Made by a program: the position numbers and the translations under genes. A DNA stretch of 64,000 bases, taken from Sophora flavescens. Its lineage: Eukaryota; Streptophyta; Magnoliopsida; Fabales; Fabaceae. Location: assembly GCA_030762895.1 (NCBI GenBank), contig CM061069.1, positions 103,495,923 through 103,559,922 on the forward strand. The letters run 5' to 3'. The notes under the pieces were generated by a model. The model did no database searches and was not told where the DNA came from. It saw only the letters and a list, made by a program, of their open reading frames with translations. Shown here one piece after another: positions 46,563 through 59,868 of this stretch (position 1 is its first letter; every line of letters starts with the position of its first letter).

Positions 46563-47447
46563 TGTAACATCCCTGGCTGCTCTATGGATTGACGACTGTC
46601 CCCACAGACCAACACGGGTCTTTTCAGCGTGCTTTGTCCTCACTCACAGGCTTCCTCGGAAAACTTCCCAGGAGGTCACCCATCCAAGAATTGTTCCAAG
46701 TCAAGTACGCTTAACAGTGGAGTTCTTAAGTGACGGGCTCCCAAAAAGAAGATGCATCTTGTTAGCATAGGTAGTACCAATCAATTCATATAAGCCTTCC
46801 TCAATTGTATAGTCCCATACCTACACAATCTCAGGATCCCTCTCATTCTGGTGTGTTATCGGTTCATTCATGTGTCGCTCCACCTAGATGCCTGCCAGGA
46901 GTCGCTCCTTGTCCGTGCCTTCTTGCACCGGCGACCACTCCCCGCCCTCGTCGGCACCCGGGTGTTACATGCTCACCAGCTTCCGCTTGGTTCGTCCCCG
47001 AACCACACCGTACTGGGAGAGGTGCCGCTCTGATACCATTTGAAACATCCCAGGTTGCTCTATGGATTGACGACTGTCCCCACAGACCAACACGGGTCTT
47101 TTCAACGTGCTTTGTCCTCACTCACACGCTTCTTGGGAAAACTTCCTATGAGGTCACCCATCCCGAAATTGCTCCAAGTCAAGCACGCTTAACATTGGAG
47201 TTCTTAAGTGATGGGCTCCCGAAAAGAAGATGCATCTTGTTGGTATAGGTAGTACCAATAAATTCATATAATCCTTCCTCAACTGTATAGTCTCATACCA
47301 ACACAATCTCAGGATCCCTCTCATTCGAGTGTGTTATCGGTTCATTCATGTGTCCCTCCACCTAGAAGTCTGCCAGGAGCCGCTCCTTGTCCGTGCCTTC
47401 TTGTACCGACGACCACTCCCCGCCCTCGTCGGCACCCGGGTGTTACA
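46563..47447 (-). mobile_element. Cassandra TRIM element, unit B
   Basis: TSD ATCAT lies at 46558-46562 and 47448-47452. LTRs are 46563-46969 and 47041-47447 (407 bp each), with a 71-bp interior and initiator-Met primer site. 5S-like segments lie at about 46655-46742 and 47133-47221. It is the duplicate of 34266-35142. Confidence 0.93.
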
Positions 47448-48101
47448 ATCATCAACACCTTGACTCATATGAGTCAAGGCCCCCTTGGCCAATTAGCACC
47501 AAGGTTCAACTTCAATAACACATCAACCAAAAAGCATCGAGGCCACTTTGGCCAAAAAGCACCAAAGCATACATCGTGCGGCAACCCATTGGGTACCGGC
47601 TTAACCAACATATTATTCTTACTTATCTTGATTAGTCTTTAATTTGGTTATCTAACTTGTATTTATTCGATTGGTGTCTTATTTCATCATTGGGGACAAT
47701 AGGGATGAAACACCCCTTTCTTTCCATTAATTCACGTCTCCACTGTTTGGGGGACATGTCCCTTAGGTGAAGCATGGTAGTGCTTCCTGTTAGGCACGGC
47801 CATGCTTAAGCAGTGGGGCCATTTTGAATTTGAACATAGAGCACGGGTGTGCTCCCTATTAAGCATGGTCGTGCTCCTAAAGCGTGGCCGTAATGTCTGG
47901 GCAGATTCATTATGTTCTTTTAGCCAAAAACCCCTTAAACACTCTTAAATCAATCTTAGGGTCCTTGACTAACTCATTGGCATAAACTTCGCCTCTCACT
48001 TATACAGCATGTTCATCATCAAACCAACATACAGTCGACCATGGCATAACCTCATCATCAAACCAACAATATTCCTGGGATAAACAACATACCAATTCAA
48101 C

Positions 48102-49430
48102 TGGCACGACTTTTATATATAGGCAAGTGTACCGAGTCGTTCAAGTAATACGGTGGTGAGACCGGATATCGTCCTCAGGGATCGGTTGCCAATTACCAAT
48201 TCACAAACTCAACAACTATCTAGACTAAACTATGGTATGAAGGGAATTCGAAATAAACAAAATAAAACAAGGAAAATCTTTTTGACTTTTTCTCAAACAC
48301 CTGGAATGCAAAGAGAGATGTGGTTAACAAAAGGATAGAATTGTCAGGGTTAGACAACACTGATCCTCCCTTGATTGCAATGAAGTGGTTACCAACACAA
48401 GTCCTAATTCAATTATGACAATCAAGCCTTTTTAAATACTCAAACCCTAATGTCTTAGGTGGAATGAGCCTAAAATCCCAAATCAAACCATAATGTCTTA
48501 GGTGGATCAACCTGAGATTTTGCATTAAGCTAAGACTTATAAGATTGCAAGCACTCCAAGACCTATGTCTAGGTTCATGAACTACTTGGCATTTGATTCA
48601 TGAGCATGCTCTAACATCAATCTTTCAATTGTCTGTCAAAGCAACAAATCATTCCAAGGATGGCCAAACCAGGGAAAGCATTAAGCACAGAATCAAATAC
48701 TCATAAAGAAATAGAAACTTGCATTGAAACTAAATCACAATACAATCAAGTTCAGAAAGGTAATTATCTAACCCCGACAACCAAGGGTTTAACTACACAT
48801 AATTACTGAGAAAAGCAAAACCGGAGAAATAAGAGAAGAGGAGAGAAGAAACTCCATGGGAGCTTTCCACAACCGTCACTGCAGCCCTCCTTAGCCGCTC
48901 CCTTCTAGGGTTGGAACCCCCCTTTTGTAACCATCCAACTCTCAGTCCCAGGCCCTAAGTCTGCCACCAAAAGCCCTTTTTTTCTGTTCAGTGTGGCTCT
49001 ATTTATAGATCAGTCGCGCGTCACGGCCGTGATGGCCATCACGGCCAGGCCATGACGACTTCTGCCCTGGGTGCATCTTTACTTTTTGGTCCGTCACGGT
49101 CGTGATGGGCATCACGGACAGGCCGTGACAGCTTCTAACTTTTGCCTTCTATCTTTTCAGCTCTGCTTGATCACGGCCGTGATGGTCATCACGGCCAGGT
49201 CGTGATGGGATCTGTTTGGCTCATTTCTTCACTTTTCAAGCTCTATCTTCAACCAAGCTCCATCAAGGCTAATTCTGGGCATTTATTCAATAATTTCTGT
49301 AAAACAACACCACAAGACCTCCTAACCCGTTCCAAAGGAAAAGCTAACAAAAATCAAACTAAAATGGCCTAACTATATGAAAATGCATGCAGAAATGTAC
49401 AAGAAATATGAGGTGAAATCACACTCATCA
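48102..49430 (-). repeat. E2 3' LTR (1329 bp)
   Basis: It matches 35797-37132. It contains a perfect ATCACGGCCGTGAT palindrome at 49170-49183. Confidence 0.9.
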
Positions 49431-51216
49431 AATCACCCCAAGCTTAAGACTTTGCTTGTCCTCAAGCAAAAACCAAGGCCAGAAGATGAAATCAAAAGAG
49501 CAATGATAGTGAACCAGGAACCCGATTAACTAATTCAAGCGACAGGCATTTTCAAATAATTCAGCAAGAGACGATCAATTTCAAGTCCAATTAGACGCTT
49601 AGGTTCCCTAGACTCATATTCTCACTGATTCGGGCACTCTTTCTCACCTCACTCTCGTGTTTAGGGACATATGATAATTCGCTCAATTTCCTCAAGGAAT
49701 GAATTCTACCATAAGCTTGACTATCAACCAAATCTCTACTTTATTAATGAAAACAATTAAGAATCAAGAGGTCTTTTGCTTTGGTTGTAACGAGGCCATG
49801 GGATTTATTGTTAGGTGGGGAAATCAAGAAAAGGAAATTTCAAAAGGCTAGCAAAATATCAGATATTGCGAAGCGTGACACCTTCTAAAATACCCTTTTT
49901 TTTTTGGTTTTCAATTCATTTTTCCACCTTTCTTTCTTTCTTTTTCTTTTTCTTTCTCACTTCTTTTGTCATCCCCTTCTCTATATATATGTTTTTCTTT
50001 TATTTTTCTTTTATTTGGAGAAGGGGAGATTTTTCAACTCAAGAGAAATATTTTTCAACTTTCTCATCCCATACTTTTTCAACTACCTTTTTACCCTTTT
50101 TGTACAATACTTTAGAATGTCACTCATCAAGCATCATTCATCAAAAATTTTCAAGGGACCAAGAAAAGTATTTTATTCTTTCAGGCTCAAAATTGGGCAA
50201 CTAAGGGGTAGCATTTCATCAATCAAAGCTCAGAAGGCCGGAAAAAAAATACCTAGTGCCTCAATCATTTTCAAAAATGTTTTCAAAATTTTTTAAGCTT
50301 CAAAATGGTTTCAAGTCAAGTTCTAGAGAAATACAATCCAAGAGGAATACAACTCTAGCACAAAGAATGGGGTGAATTTAGTGAATACCCCTTTTGTCTC
50401 AAAATCTCACATTTAGTAGTTCAAAAAACAGTGAGAAACACAAATCTACGAAACCATATGCTAATTATCAACTATCAAAGATCATCTCCAGAGTTTTTAT
50501 TTGTAGCCTTATCACAAGAATAAAAAATTGGGTTCAACAATTCACCATCTCAATTTATTTGGCCCTAAGTTCTCATAATCGGATGCATAATCTAAGCAAG
50601 GGGGAAATCAAATCATGTGATCATGCAAACTATGCCTATATGAATGCAACATGTAAAATATGAAAAATTTTAAATTTTATTTTGCAAAAATACCCCTACC
50701 CCAAGCTTAAAAACTTACATTGTCCCCAATGTAAATAATCAAGTCAGAGAGAGGAGAAAAATTGGAACAACTCACCGGGGCGGTAGCGGGTGCTGGATCA
50801 CATGCCTAGTCAAAACTTGCTGGAAAATGCATCACGGTTGTGATGCTCATCACGGGCAGGCCATCATCAATTATGGTCCTCAACAGTTGGCCAATCACGG
50901 CAGTGACCTCCATCACGGCTAGGCCGTGATCCTTTCTGATATCTCTGTTCAGCTCATCACGGTCGTGGCCAGTGTCACGGCTAGGGCGTGATGGCTGCTG
51001 ATTTTGCTTTTTTTTTTCTTGCTCTTCCTTCCTCCTTTCCCTGAAAACACTTGGCAAATTTATTAGTAAAAGAAAACTCTTGATCTTCTCAAATTATTCA
51101 AGAGTCAAAAACAAAAGCTAACAAGAAAATGAAAATAACTAGGAGAAAAACAATAAAAAAAGAAAACTTGGGTTGCCTCCCAATAAGCGCTTCTTTAACG
51201 TCACTAGCTTGACAGG

Positions 51217-51885
51217 TTAGGGTCCTCCTCCTGGATCCCATGGTCTGTGTAGTTGCAACTGCAAGAGCAATATGACTTTATCCTTACTTCCTCCTAGCAA
51301 GTGTGTGAAAACTCCATTGACCTCTACAATACTGTACTCACTTCCTCTCAGGTCAAATGGTGTTTTCACGAGGAAGTTTGACAGACAAGTGGAAGGGACT
51401 AACTTTGCAGTGTCCACACATGCATGTAACCCAACATATTTTTCCAATGCAGCAGATTCAGGTTCCTGGGCAGGCATGGTGAAATCCACTACCACTTCAT
51501 CTGCACATTGAACTATCCCAAAAACCATATTTTTCTCAAGTTGTGCTGCATGTGACTCTAGTACTAATTGTTTGCAAATCTCCTCAACTTGCATTTTGAA
51601 GTTTTGCATCAGAGCTTCGATACAGTCACAATCGGCTCTTGCTTTGGCCTCAAAGATGGATAGCTCTTGGGAATATTGCTCTAGAGCATATTTCAAAGGT
51701 GTTTGCTCATTCCATTCCCATTCCTCCTCATGCTTCATGATTACACTATAAGCTTGTGCATGAGGGCAATGATATCCCCAGAGCTCGTAGTCTCCCAAGA
51801 CTACATTAGGCCCAAAGGAATATTTTTTTTCACCATCCAAGACTGGAAAATAATAAGTCTCCATGATTTGCAATCCACCTTGCAC
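51217..51885 (-). CDS. 222-residue ORF of unknown function, E2 copy
   Basis: Same length and start as the E1 ORF, with no stop or frameshift, ending DPGGGP. Substitutions relative to E1 include P/L, Q/E, F/Y and a cluster near the C-terminus (LLRKLPLHRP versus LLLQLQLHRP). It is unrecognised, as for E1. An intact frame in both copies argues that the frame was coding in the active ancestor. The many replacement differences argue that it is not maintained now. Confidence 0.55.
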   Translation of the reverse strand: MQGGLQIMETYYFPVLDGEKKYSFGPNVVLGDYELWGYHCPHAQAYSVIMKHEEEWEWNEQTPLKYALEQYSQELSIFEAKARADCDCIEALMQNFKMQVEEICKQLVLESHAAQLEKNMVFGIVQCADEVVVDFTMPAQEPESAALEKYVGLHACVDTAKLVPSTCLSNFLVKTPFDLRGSEYSIVEVNGVFTHLLGGSKDKVILLLQLQLHRPWDPGGGP

Positions 51886-51992
51886 AAATGAAACTCAAAG
51901 AAAAAAATCAAATATATACAAAAAAATATATATAAAAAAAAAATGTCTAAAGTAGTTGTCTACTTTGTTACTACTGATATTGGCAAAGCCAA

Positions 51993-52010
51993 TCCCCGGC
52001 AACGGCGCCA
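51993..52010 (-). other. E2 primer binding site (tRNA-Asp)
   Basis: TCCCCGGCAACGGCGCCA on the plus strand, 6 bases from the LTR. Confidence 0.9.
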
Positions 52011-52016
52011 AAAACT

Positions 52017-53346
52017 TGACACGACTTTTATATATAGGCAAGTGTACCTAGTCGTTCAAGTAATACGGTGGTGAGACCGGATATCATCCTCAGGGACCGG
52101 TTGCCAATTACCAATTCACAAACTCAACAACTATCTAGACTAAACTATGGTATGAAGGGATTTTGAAATAAACAAAATAAAACAAGGAAAATATTTTTGG
52201 CTTTTTCTCAAACACCTGGAATGCAAAGAGAGATGTGGTTAACAAAAGGATAGAATTGTCAGGGTTAGACAACACTAATCCTCCCTTGATTGCAATGAAG
52301 TGGTTACCAACACAAGTCCTAATTCAGTTATGACATTCAAGCCTTTTTAAATACTCAAACCCTAATATCTTAGGTGGAATGAGCCTAAAATCCCAAATCA
52401 AACCCTAATGTCTTAGGTGGATCAACCTGAGATTTTGCATTAAGCTAAGACTTATAAGATTGCAAGCACCCCAAGACCTATGTCTAGGTTCATGAACTAC
52501 TTGGCATTTGATTCATGAGCATGCTCTAACATCAATCTTTCAATTGTCTATCAAAGCAACAAATCATTCCAAGGATGGCCAAACCAGGGAAAGCATTAAG
52601 CACAGAATCAAATACTCATAAAGAAATAGAAACTTGCATTGAAACTAAATCACAATACAATCAAGTTCAGAAAGGTAATTATCTAACCCTAACAACCAAG
52701 GGTTTAGCTACACATAATTACAGAGAAAAGCAAAACCAGAGAAATAGGAGAAAAGGAGAGAAGAAACTCCATGGGATCTTTCCACAGCCGTCACTGCAGC
52801 CCCTCTCAGTCGCTCCCTTCTAGTGTTGGAACCCTCCTTTTGTAACCATCCAACTCTCAGTCACAGGCCCCAAGTCTGCCTCCAAAAGCCCCTCTTTTTT
52901 TGTTCAGTGTGGCTCTATTTATAGATCAGTCGCGCGTCACGGCCGTGATGGCCATCACGGCCAGGCCGTGACGGCTTCTGCTCTGTGCGCGTCTTAACTT
53001 TTCGGTCCGTCACGACCGTGATGGGCATCACGACTAGGCCGTGACAACTTCTGACTTTTGCCTTCTGTCTTTTCAGCTCTGCTTGATCACGGCCGTGATG
53101 GTCATCACGACCAGGCCGTGATGAGCTCTGTTTGGATCATTTCTTCACTTTTCAAGCTCTATCTTCAACCAAGCTCCATCAAGGCTAATTCTGGGCATTT
53201 ATTCATTAATTTCTTCAAAACAACACCACAAGACCGCCTTACCTGTTCCAAAGGAAAAACTAACAAAAATCAAACTAAAATGGCCTAACTATATGAAAAT
53301 GCATGCAGAAATGTACATGAAATATGAGGTGAAATCACACTCATCA
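52017..53346 (-). repeat. E2 5' LTR (1330 bp)
   Basis: It matches 39705-41010 but keeps the palindrome clusters that E1's copy partly lost (52931-53121). TATA-like CTATTTATA lies near 52914. Confidence 0.9.
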
Positions 53347-54126
53347 TCAACCAATTAATCATCGTATAAAGCATATTACTAAGGCATATATGAATCGGAA
53401 TACATCATCAGGAACAATAAAACAGTTATAGCAAATAGGCATTTACAAGATAGTAATAACATTTAACAACCAATGGGGTCATGGGAACCCCTCATCTTAC
53501 GCTACCCCTTTGCTTGATGTTCATACTATTCTTCTCCCCATACCTGGTATGAAGGTTCTCCCAACAAAAGCTAAGCGGTAAACCAAACGCGTTCCCTCGA
53601 GCGACTCGATTAGTTTCCCAAGCCTTGGTCAAACAAAAAGGTTAACCAATTAACCTCAATTCAATGAAACATAGAAAAGATATCACAAGAGGGATAACTA
53701 TTACCTTTAAGGATTGGCACATACATACTGAGCCTTCCCCAATGTCTCCAGAACTCCAAGAATGCAATGGTTTTAGAGGAAATAGGGAGGAACATGGTTG
53801 CAGTCGTATTAGGGTTGAAAAAAGTGCCAAATGAGGGTTATAAACGAAACCCTCGGTTACTGTACAGTATATAAAGCCTCAACCCCAAGCACGGTCGTAT
53901 ACCCTATTGAGCACGGGCTTGCTCACATCAGTGTCAACAAGGCACGGTTTCTTTTGAGCATGGCCGTAGGCAGCCACAAGACACGTGCCGTAAGAACGGG
54001 CGTGTTGATAAACGAGCACGACCGTGCTCATATACCAGAAAGGGATTATAAGCTTCAAAATCCAACTTAGCCTTTCTACAACAACTCTAAGCTTAGTCCT
54101 AAAGACTTAACAACCAATTATGGATG

Positions 54127-55206
<1,080 letters not shown>

Positions 55207-55650
55207 AACTGGCTCTGCTTCACGTACAGAGAACAATAGATACACAGAAGGGGATAAGGAGATAAGAAACTATTCTATCATCATAATTTGAAAAGGAATA
55301 CATAACATATATACAATAACAAACAAAGACATGCATCATATATAGAGCACATATAGGTTGCAATAATCCTCAAGTTACTGGATTATCCTCTACCCATTCT
55401 CTCATGCACCTAAACTCGTATCTTGCGACGTGGCGCTTAAATCCTGTCACCATCCTCCATTCCCTTTAGGGATGTTAGTCAGTCGTCCAAGCGACGCATC
55501 TGTAAAGGTCGGTGCACACCCGCATTCTTGTTAGGGTGCTCATTCTGAGAATGATACTATTCCCCCATTCCCGTTAGGGAATAGTTGCACAGTATAAAGG
55601 TATCCCCATTCCCGTTAGGATACATGAAGCAGCTCGGCAAGGACGATGAG
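55207..55650 (-). mobile_element. F2-like LTR fragment in opposite orientation
   Basis: Read on the minus strand it has the same blocks as 41800-42238 ('cctaacgggaatgggg', 'tattccctaacggg', 'gcttggacgact'), more diverged. It meets the forward F2 end at 55206, so one F2-type LTR has landed in another in inverted orientation. Confidence 0.6.
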
Positions 55651-56560
55651 CAAATTTATAATATCAATATCTTGGTGATTGAAAAACGTAAGAACAATCC
55701 TTCGTTCATCAAGAAAAAGATCAAGAACAAAAAGGATGTGCCAAGAGCTTGAAGAACAAAGAGTAAAAGGACAATCCTATAATCTTCAAGAACAATGGAA
55801 CAATATTTGCATAACTTGAAGATTTAATATCTGAAGGACATTTCTGAAAGACTCTCAAGAAGAACAAAAAACAAATTCAAGACCAAGAAAAAGGACTTGA
55901 AGAATATTTATATAAGGTCATAGAATATTTGTAAGTTGTAACAATGATAATAATGGCTCACTTCTTTAAAAAAAATTTTAAATTTTCAAAAACCATTTTT
56001 GGAACATGTTTGTAAAATGCATAAAATGTTTTTAGAAATATCTTTGATTTCCTTTTTGGTTAAAAAGGTTTTATCTTACAAAAATAATTTTGAGGTAAAT
56101 AATTGTTTATGATATTTTTATTCAAAACCCAGCTTATGGCACATAAGTCATAATTGATTATTGCATATTGAACAATTGATTATGTTGTGCTGAAAAATAG
56201 AAATATTCTATTTCTTTATCTACTGAATTTTTTGCTCCAACGATAAGTTTTTAAAATGTGTTTGAAAAGTGTTTTTTTGCAGAAAAATAAACTTTCAATA
56301 TTTCATAAATTGCATTTATCTCTGCAACAACTAGTATTTAGAATATTCTAAACTGTGTTTTTAGAAAAAGGAAAATATTTAATTTAATTTATTTATTTTC
56401 TTGTAAATTTCCAATGGCTATTTTTTAATTTATTTTCCAATTTGGTTTTCAGAAAAGGAAACCATTTCAATTAATCCTAATTTTATATATTTCCTTTTAA
56501 CTTCCAACTTTATTACATTACTTTTTTGATAAGTGGGCTAACAAAAAATTTGTTTTTAAT
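55651..56560. other. AT-rich unassigned DNA
   Basis: A/T-rich with many short A and T runs. No frame, repeat end or motif I can name. Confidence 0.6.
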
Positions 56561-56566
56561 TATAAT

Positions 56567-56860
56567 GGGCTGGATCAGATCAACTGGGCCTTAAATCCAT
56601 ACAAAATAGCCATTAGGGTTGTATTTCTCATGTATAAAAACCATGTTACTCTCACACTGTCGGCCACCTCTTTTTGCTCCCATTTGCATCTGAGTTTAGA
56701 TTTTCTCCAACAAATCTTTCTCCATCATCTCTATCTCTCTTATTTGTTTTCTCTCCCCCTTCATCATTTCCCCATATTCCCCCCCGCCCTCCCTCTCTCT
56801 CTCCCACCCTTGTTTTTCTTGCTGCAAAGGCAGCAGGGAAGGAGAAAATCCATTTTGATC
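56567..56860 (+). promoter_or_regulatory. Housekeeping-type plant promoter signature and CT-rich leader
   Basis: GGGCTGG (56567) and TGGGCC (56585-56590) resemble TCP-binding site II elements. They are followed by a telo-box TTAGGGTT (56613-56620), TATAAAA (56633-56639) and a long CT-rich stretch (56680-56810). This order is usual for ribosomal-protein and other growth genes in plants. No confident first exon follows: a 21-codon frame from ATG 57064 ends at a GT donor (57128) but cannot be joined to a supported next exon. It could be a gene fragment or a non-coding transcript. Confidence 0.4.
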
Positions 56861-57127
56861 AGAATCTCTATTTTGTTTCTCGCATCTGCATCCATTTTTA
56901 ATTTCCAATTGTTTGCTCATATATAACCTTATCAATCTCACACAATCAGCCCGTTGTTCTTGTTGCTCTCATCTACATATGTTAGGGTTCAAATTTTTTA
57001 TCTATGTTATTATTTTCCAATTATTTTTTGTCTTTGCTTTTTAATTATTGTTGGTTATTGTCAATGGCATATAACTTTATGGCCGCACTGCAAATTCATC
57101 ATCAGACCAAGATGTTGAGTGTGTCAG

Positions 57128-59384
57128 GTAATGTTTCGATCTTAGTTGTTATACTATGACCATTGTAAAGATTCACATGCTAAATCGCAAGATCGTACAA
57201 TTGTATGATTTCCTGAAACTTGAGCATGCTAACTCGCATGGAAGATCGGCACCCACTGGGTTCATTATGAAATCGTCGATCTTCTCTGAAAAATAGAATG
57301 ATCGACGATTTTGTCGTGCCTCCTGATAGAAGAAAGACAAAGTCGCCCCCTCTCTCTCTCTCACGACTGCGCCGGTGGCGGCTATTTGTATGAATCTGGA
57401 TGTGCATTGGTTCCCAGGTGTCGCCTCTCTCTCTCTCTATCTCTATCTCTCTCTACAGTGTTTCCTATCTGTCTCGGTGTCTCCCTCTCGAACCAGGAAA
57501 TGGGGTTACGACATGATGTTAGGGTTTCATGAAATTGGACCATGTGACCCAAATGTTTTTATATGTGTTTTATTTCTTTATTTTTTATTTTGTTGGCCCT
57601 CAAAAAGTAAATGAACTAAATAATAAACACACAAAAAAAAAAAACAGAATATGTATATGTATATTATTTTTTTCCTTATCTATAAATTTTTAAAGGGTTC
57701 TTTTCTTTATCTATCTTGTTTTTCATGCATATGTATAAGTATAATTTTCTACTTTAGCTAGGATCTTACGATCCTCCAAGTTACGATCTTTCATCCCCTT
57801 CCCAAACCTTGCTAGGATCTCGATTTTCACAACATTGGCTTTGACTCCATTGTGTGCATGGTGGTGATACTTGATGCTTAACTGTGTATAGCTGGATAAC
57901 TATCACTTTATGTTTTGGTCATGTCTCATTAAATTATGAATTAAAGCATAATTAAAAGACTTAAATTTCAAAACAGTTCAGAAACCGAGGCTTCTAGCTC
58001 AGAAGGACACGTGGAATGGAATATAGGTAATTTTAATTCTTTCAGTTTTTATTTATAATTTACATTTTCTTTGTAAAATTCAGAATGGCTCTAATTGTTG
58101 TGCGAGTGTAATTTTTAATGATTTTTTTAACAAAGATCTCTTCAACTTTTCGAATGATTTGGCCGTTGGATTTTCTTTACTTTGTAAGGAACTTGAACCT
58201 TGTGATCTCTAGAGATAAGATTTATGTCCTATTATTTAGTTATATGTGTTATATTATTATAGTGCACCTATAATATAATTTTACAATAGTTGAAAATAAA
58301 AATAAGCTGCTTTAAATAGTAAATCATCTTTTAGGGTATTGATCTTTTGAATGTGATAGCATGAGATGGTGAGCAGAAGCGGATTTTTGGTAAGTTCCAT
58401 ATTTTTGTTTAACAAGTGGTTCTATAAAAATATTTTATTCAAACATATTATTTCCATTCCATCCAACTACGATTTGTTTAACTTGAAAATGTTAAATTGG
58501 TATGCATAAGAATACAAATTTAACCCATTTTTAGAAATTCAATATATTATCTAGGATTAGGTAAAATGTTAGGTTCTTTTTTTGTTACGTTTGTAGTAAG
58601 CATCAATAAATTAAAGTTAATTTTCTTGGATTTGATTCTCCTTTCCATCTCCAGTACTGTTAATTTTATGGAACTTACTTCTTGCATGCTATGATGGGAA
58701 AATTGTGGCCAAAGTTGTATGAAGTCAAGGTTTTTTTTTTATATAATTAGGGTGGTCATTGAGCATCTATGATTGTGTAGGCATATTAGATTTTCATAAT
58801 TTTACCTTTTTGTATGCTAGTTTTTTAAATCTATTATGAAGAATGAGCCGTCGAACTTAGTTTTGGAAATTTTACTATGACATGAACCTTCTCAAAATAT
58901 ATTTTATTGAGAGAATACTGCCCATTTGAGTATTTCAATACTTATAATTCAAGAGAGCTATTCCAAATTTTATGGACTGTGGTGTAATGAGACACAAACT
59001 TTTATCCCCTCGAAAAAAGGTATTATGACAACCTGATTCCTTTCACACATCTCATAGAATTTTAATTTTATTTTTCTAGGCCATTGGATAACAAGTATTA
59101 ACTAGACTCCACTTAAAATTATTCTGTACAACTTTGATATGGCACTAAATTTTTTGTTTGGGTTGAACTTGTTTTCTTTCTTTATCGTAGTTGTCACAGA
59201 GACGTCTATGAAGGTAAATATATGCACACATCTTGGCTCCTTTGGAGATATGTATATACATTGCGACTAAAAGTTGGTTGGGAGTTTGGTGTGACATTTG
59301 GCTATGTACAAGGTACACATTGTTTCGTATGAGTAGCTTGTCTAACTATAAATTTAAGTATACATTTTTAAATTTTTTCATTTT
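57128..59384. other. Unassigned low-repeat region
   Basis: It contains TC microsatellites (57350-57365, 57425-57455) and AT-rich introns-like DNA. Exon-like islands at about 57977-58026 and 59192-59330 are bounded by AG/GT, but I could not find a consistent frame or a recognisable protein. A 12-bp perfect inverted repeat (57270-57281 and 57300-57311) lies near the start. Confidence 0.4.
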
Positions 59385-59629
59385 TGTTAAGATCTGTTAT
59401 TTCTATTAGAATTTTCCCTCCTTTTTTTTATGTTTTTAGTTCTGTTATTTCTGTTAGAATTTTCCCTTTTTCTGTTTTTCAGTTGCTTGTCCAACAAGTC
59501 ACTGACTTGCTCTTGGTTAGTTAGGAGCTAGGCTATATATTCTCTCTCTCTGTAATATTATTGTGAAGTTCTTGATAATGAACTCATGAGCACAATGCTC
59601 TTTCTCTTGAGAACTCGACTCTCTTAACA
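59385..59629 (+). repeat. Copia 5' LTR (245 bp)
   Basis: It starts TGTTAAG and ends CTTAACA, a 7-bp terminal inverted repeat. It contains a tandem duplication of 'ctgttatttctgttagaattttccct' and a TATA-like TATATATTC near 59533. Confidence 0.85.
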
Positions 59630-59641
59630 TGGTATCAGTTG
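59630..59641 (+). other. Copia primer binding site
   Basis: TGGTATCAGTTG directly follows the LTR. Its first 9 bases match the initiator tRNA-Met site. Confidence 0.8.
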
Positions 59642-59868
59642 AATCCTTTTTCTTCTCGATGTGCCCAACGATCGATCATTTTTCTGCAATCTTTGTTGCA
59701 ATCTACTGATCTTGAATCGATTTCTTTGCAACATTTGTTGCTTCCTTTCCTCAATCCTTCAATTCTTCAAGACTCTTGCTCGATCTTGAATCGATTTTTC
59801 TGCAACATCTGTTGCCGAGTTTTCCTTTCTCTCTTCCCCAATTCTTCAAGTTTCTTGCTCGATTCAAC

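Larger units (their letters stand above)
48102..53346 (-). mobile_element. E2: duplicate of E1 (Athila-type non-autonomous element)
   Basis: TSD TCAAC lies at 48097-48101 and 53347-53351. LTRs are 48102-49430 and 52017-53346, with the tRNA-Asp primer site at 51993-52010. It has the same layout as E1. It shares E1's insertion site because it arose by segmental duplication, not by a second insertion. The interior non-coding part (49431-51216) again has palindromes (50829-50995) and GGTTGCCTCCCAATAAGCGC at 51171-51190. Confidence 0.9.
45818..54126 (-). mobile_element. G-element 5' LTR, unit B, interrupted by Cassandra and E2
   Basis: Own sequence is 45818-46557, 47453-48096 and 53352 to about 54126. 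Truncation point and insertion sites are as in unit A. Palindromes such as GAGCACGACCGTGCTC (54014-54029) lie beside TATA-like sequence near 53868-53875. Confidence 0.75.

Noticed and set aside
48102..53346. E2 as an independent second insertion into the same site
   Set aside because: Every flanking element and TSD is shared with unit A, so segmental duplication explains it without repeated targeting.
57977..58026. Exon reading SSETEASSSEGHVEWNI
   Set aside because: The splice borders are plausible but no adjoining exon keeps the frame. In the phase set by the upstream candidate exon it ends in a stop.
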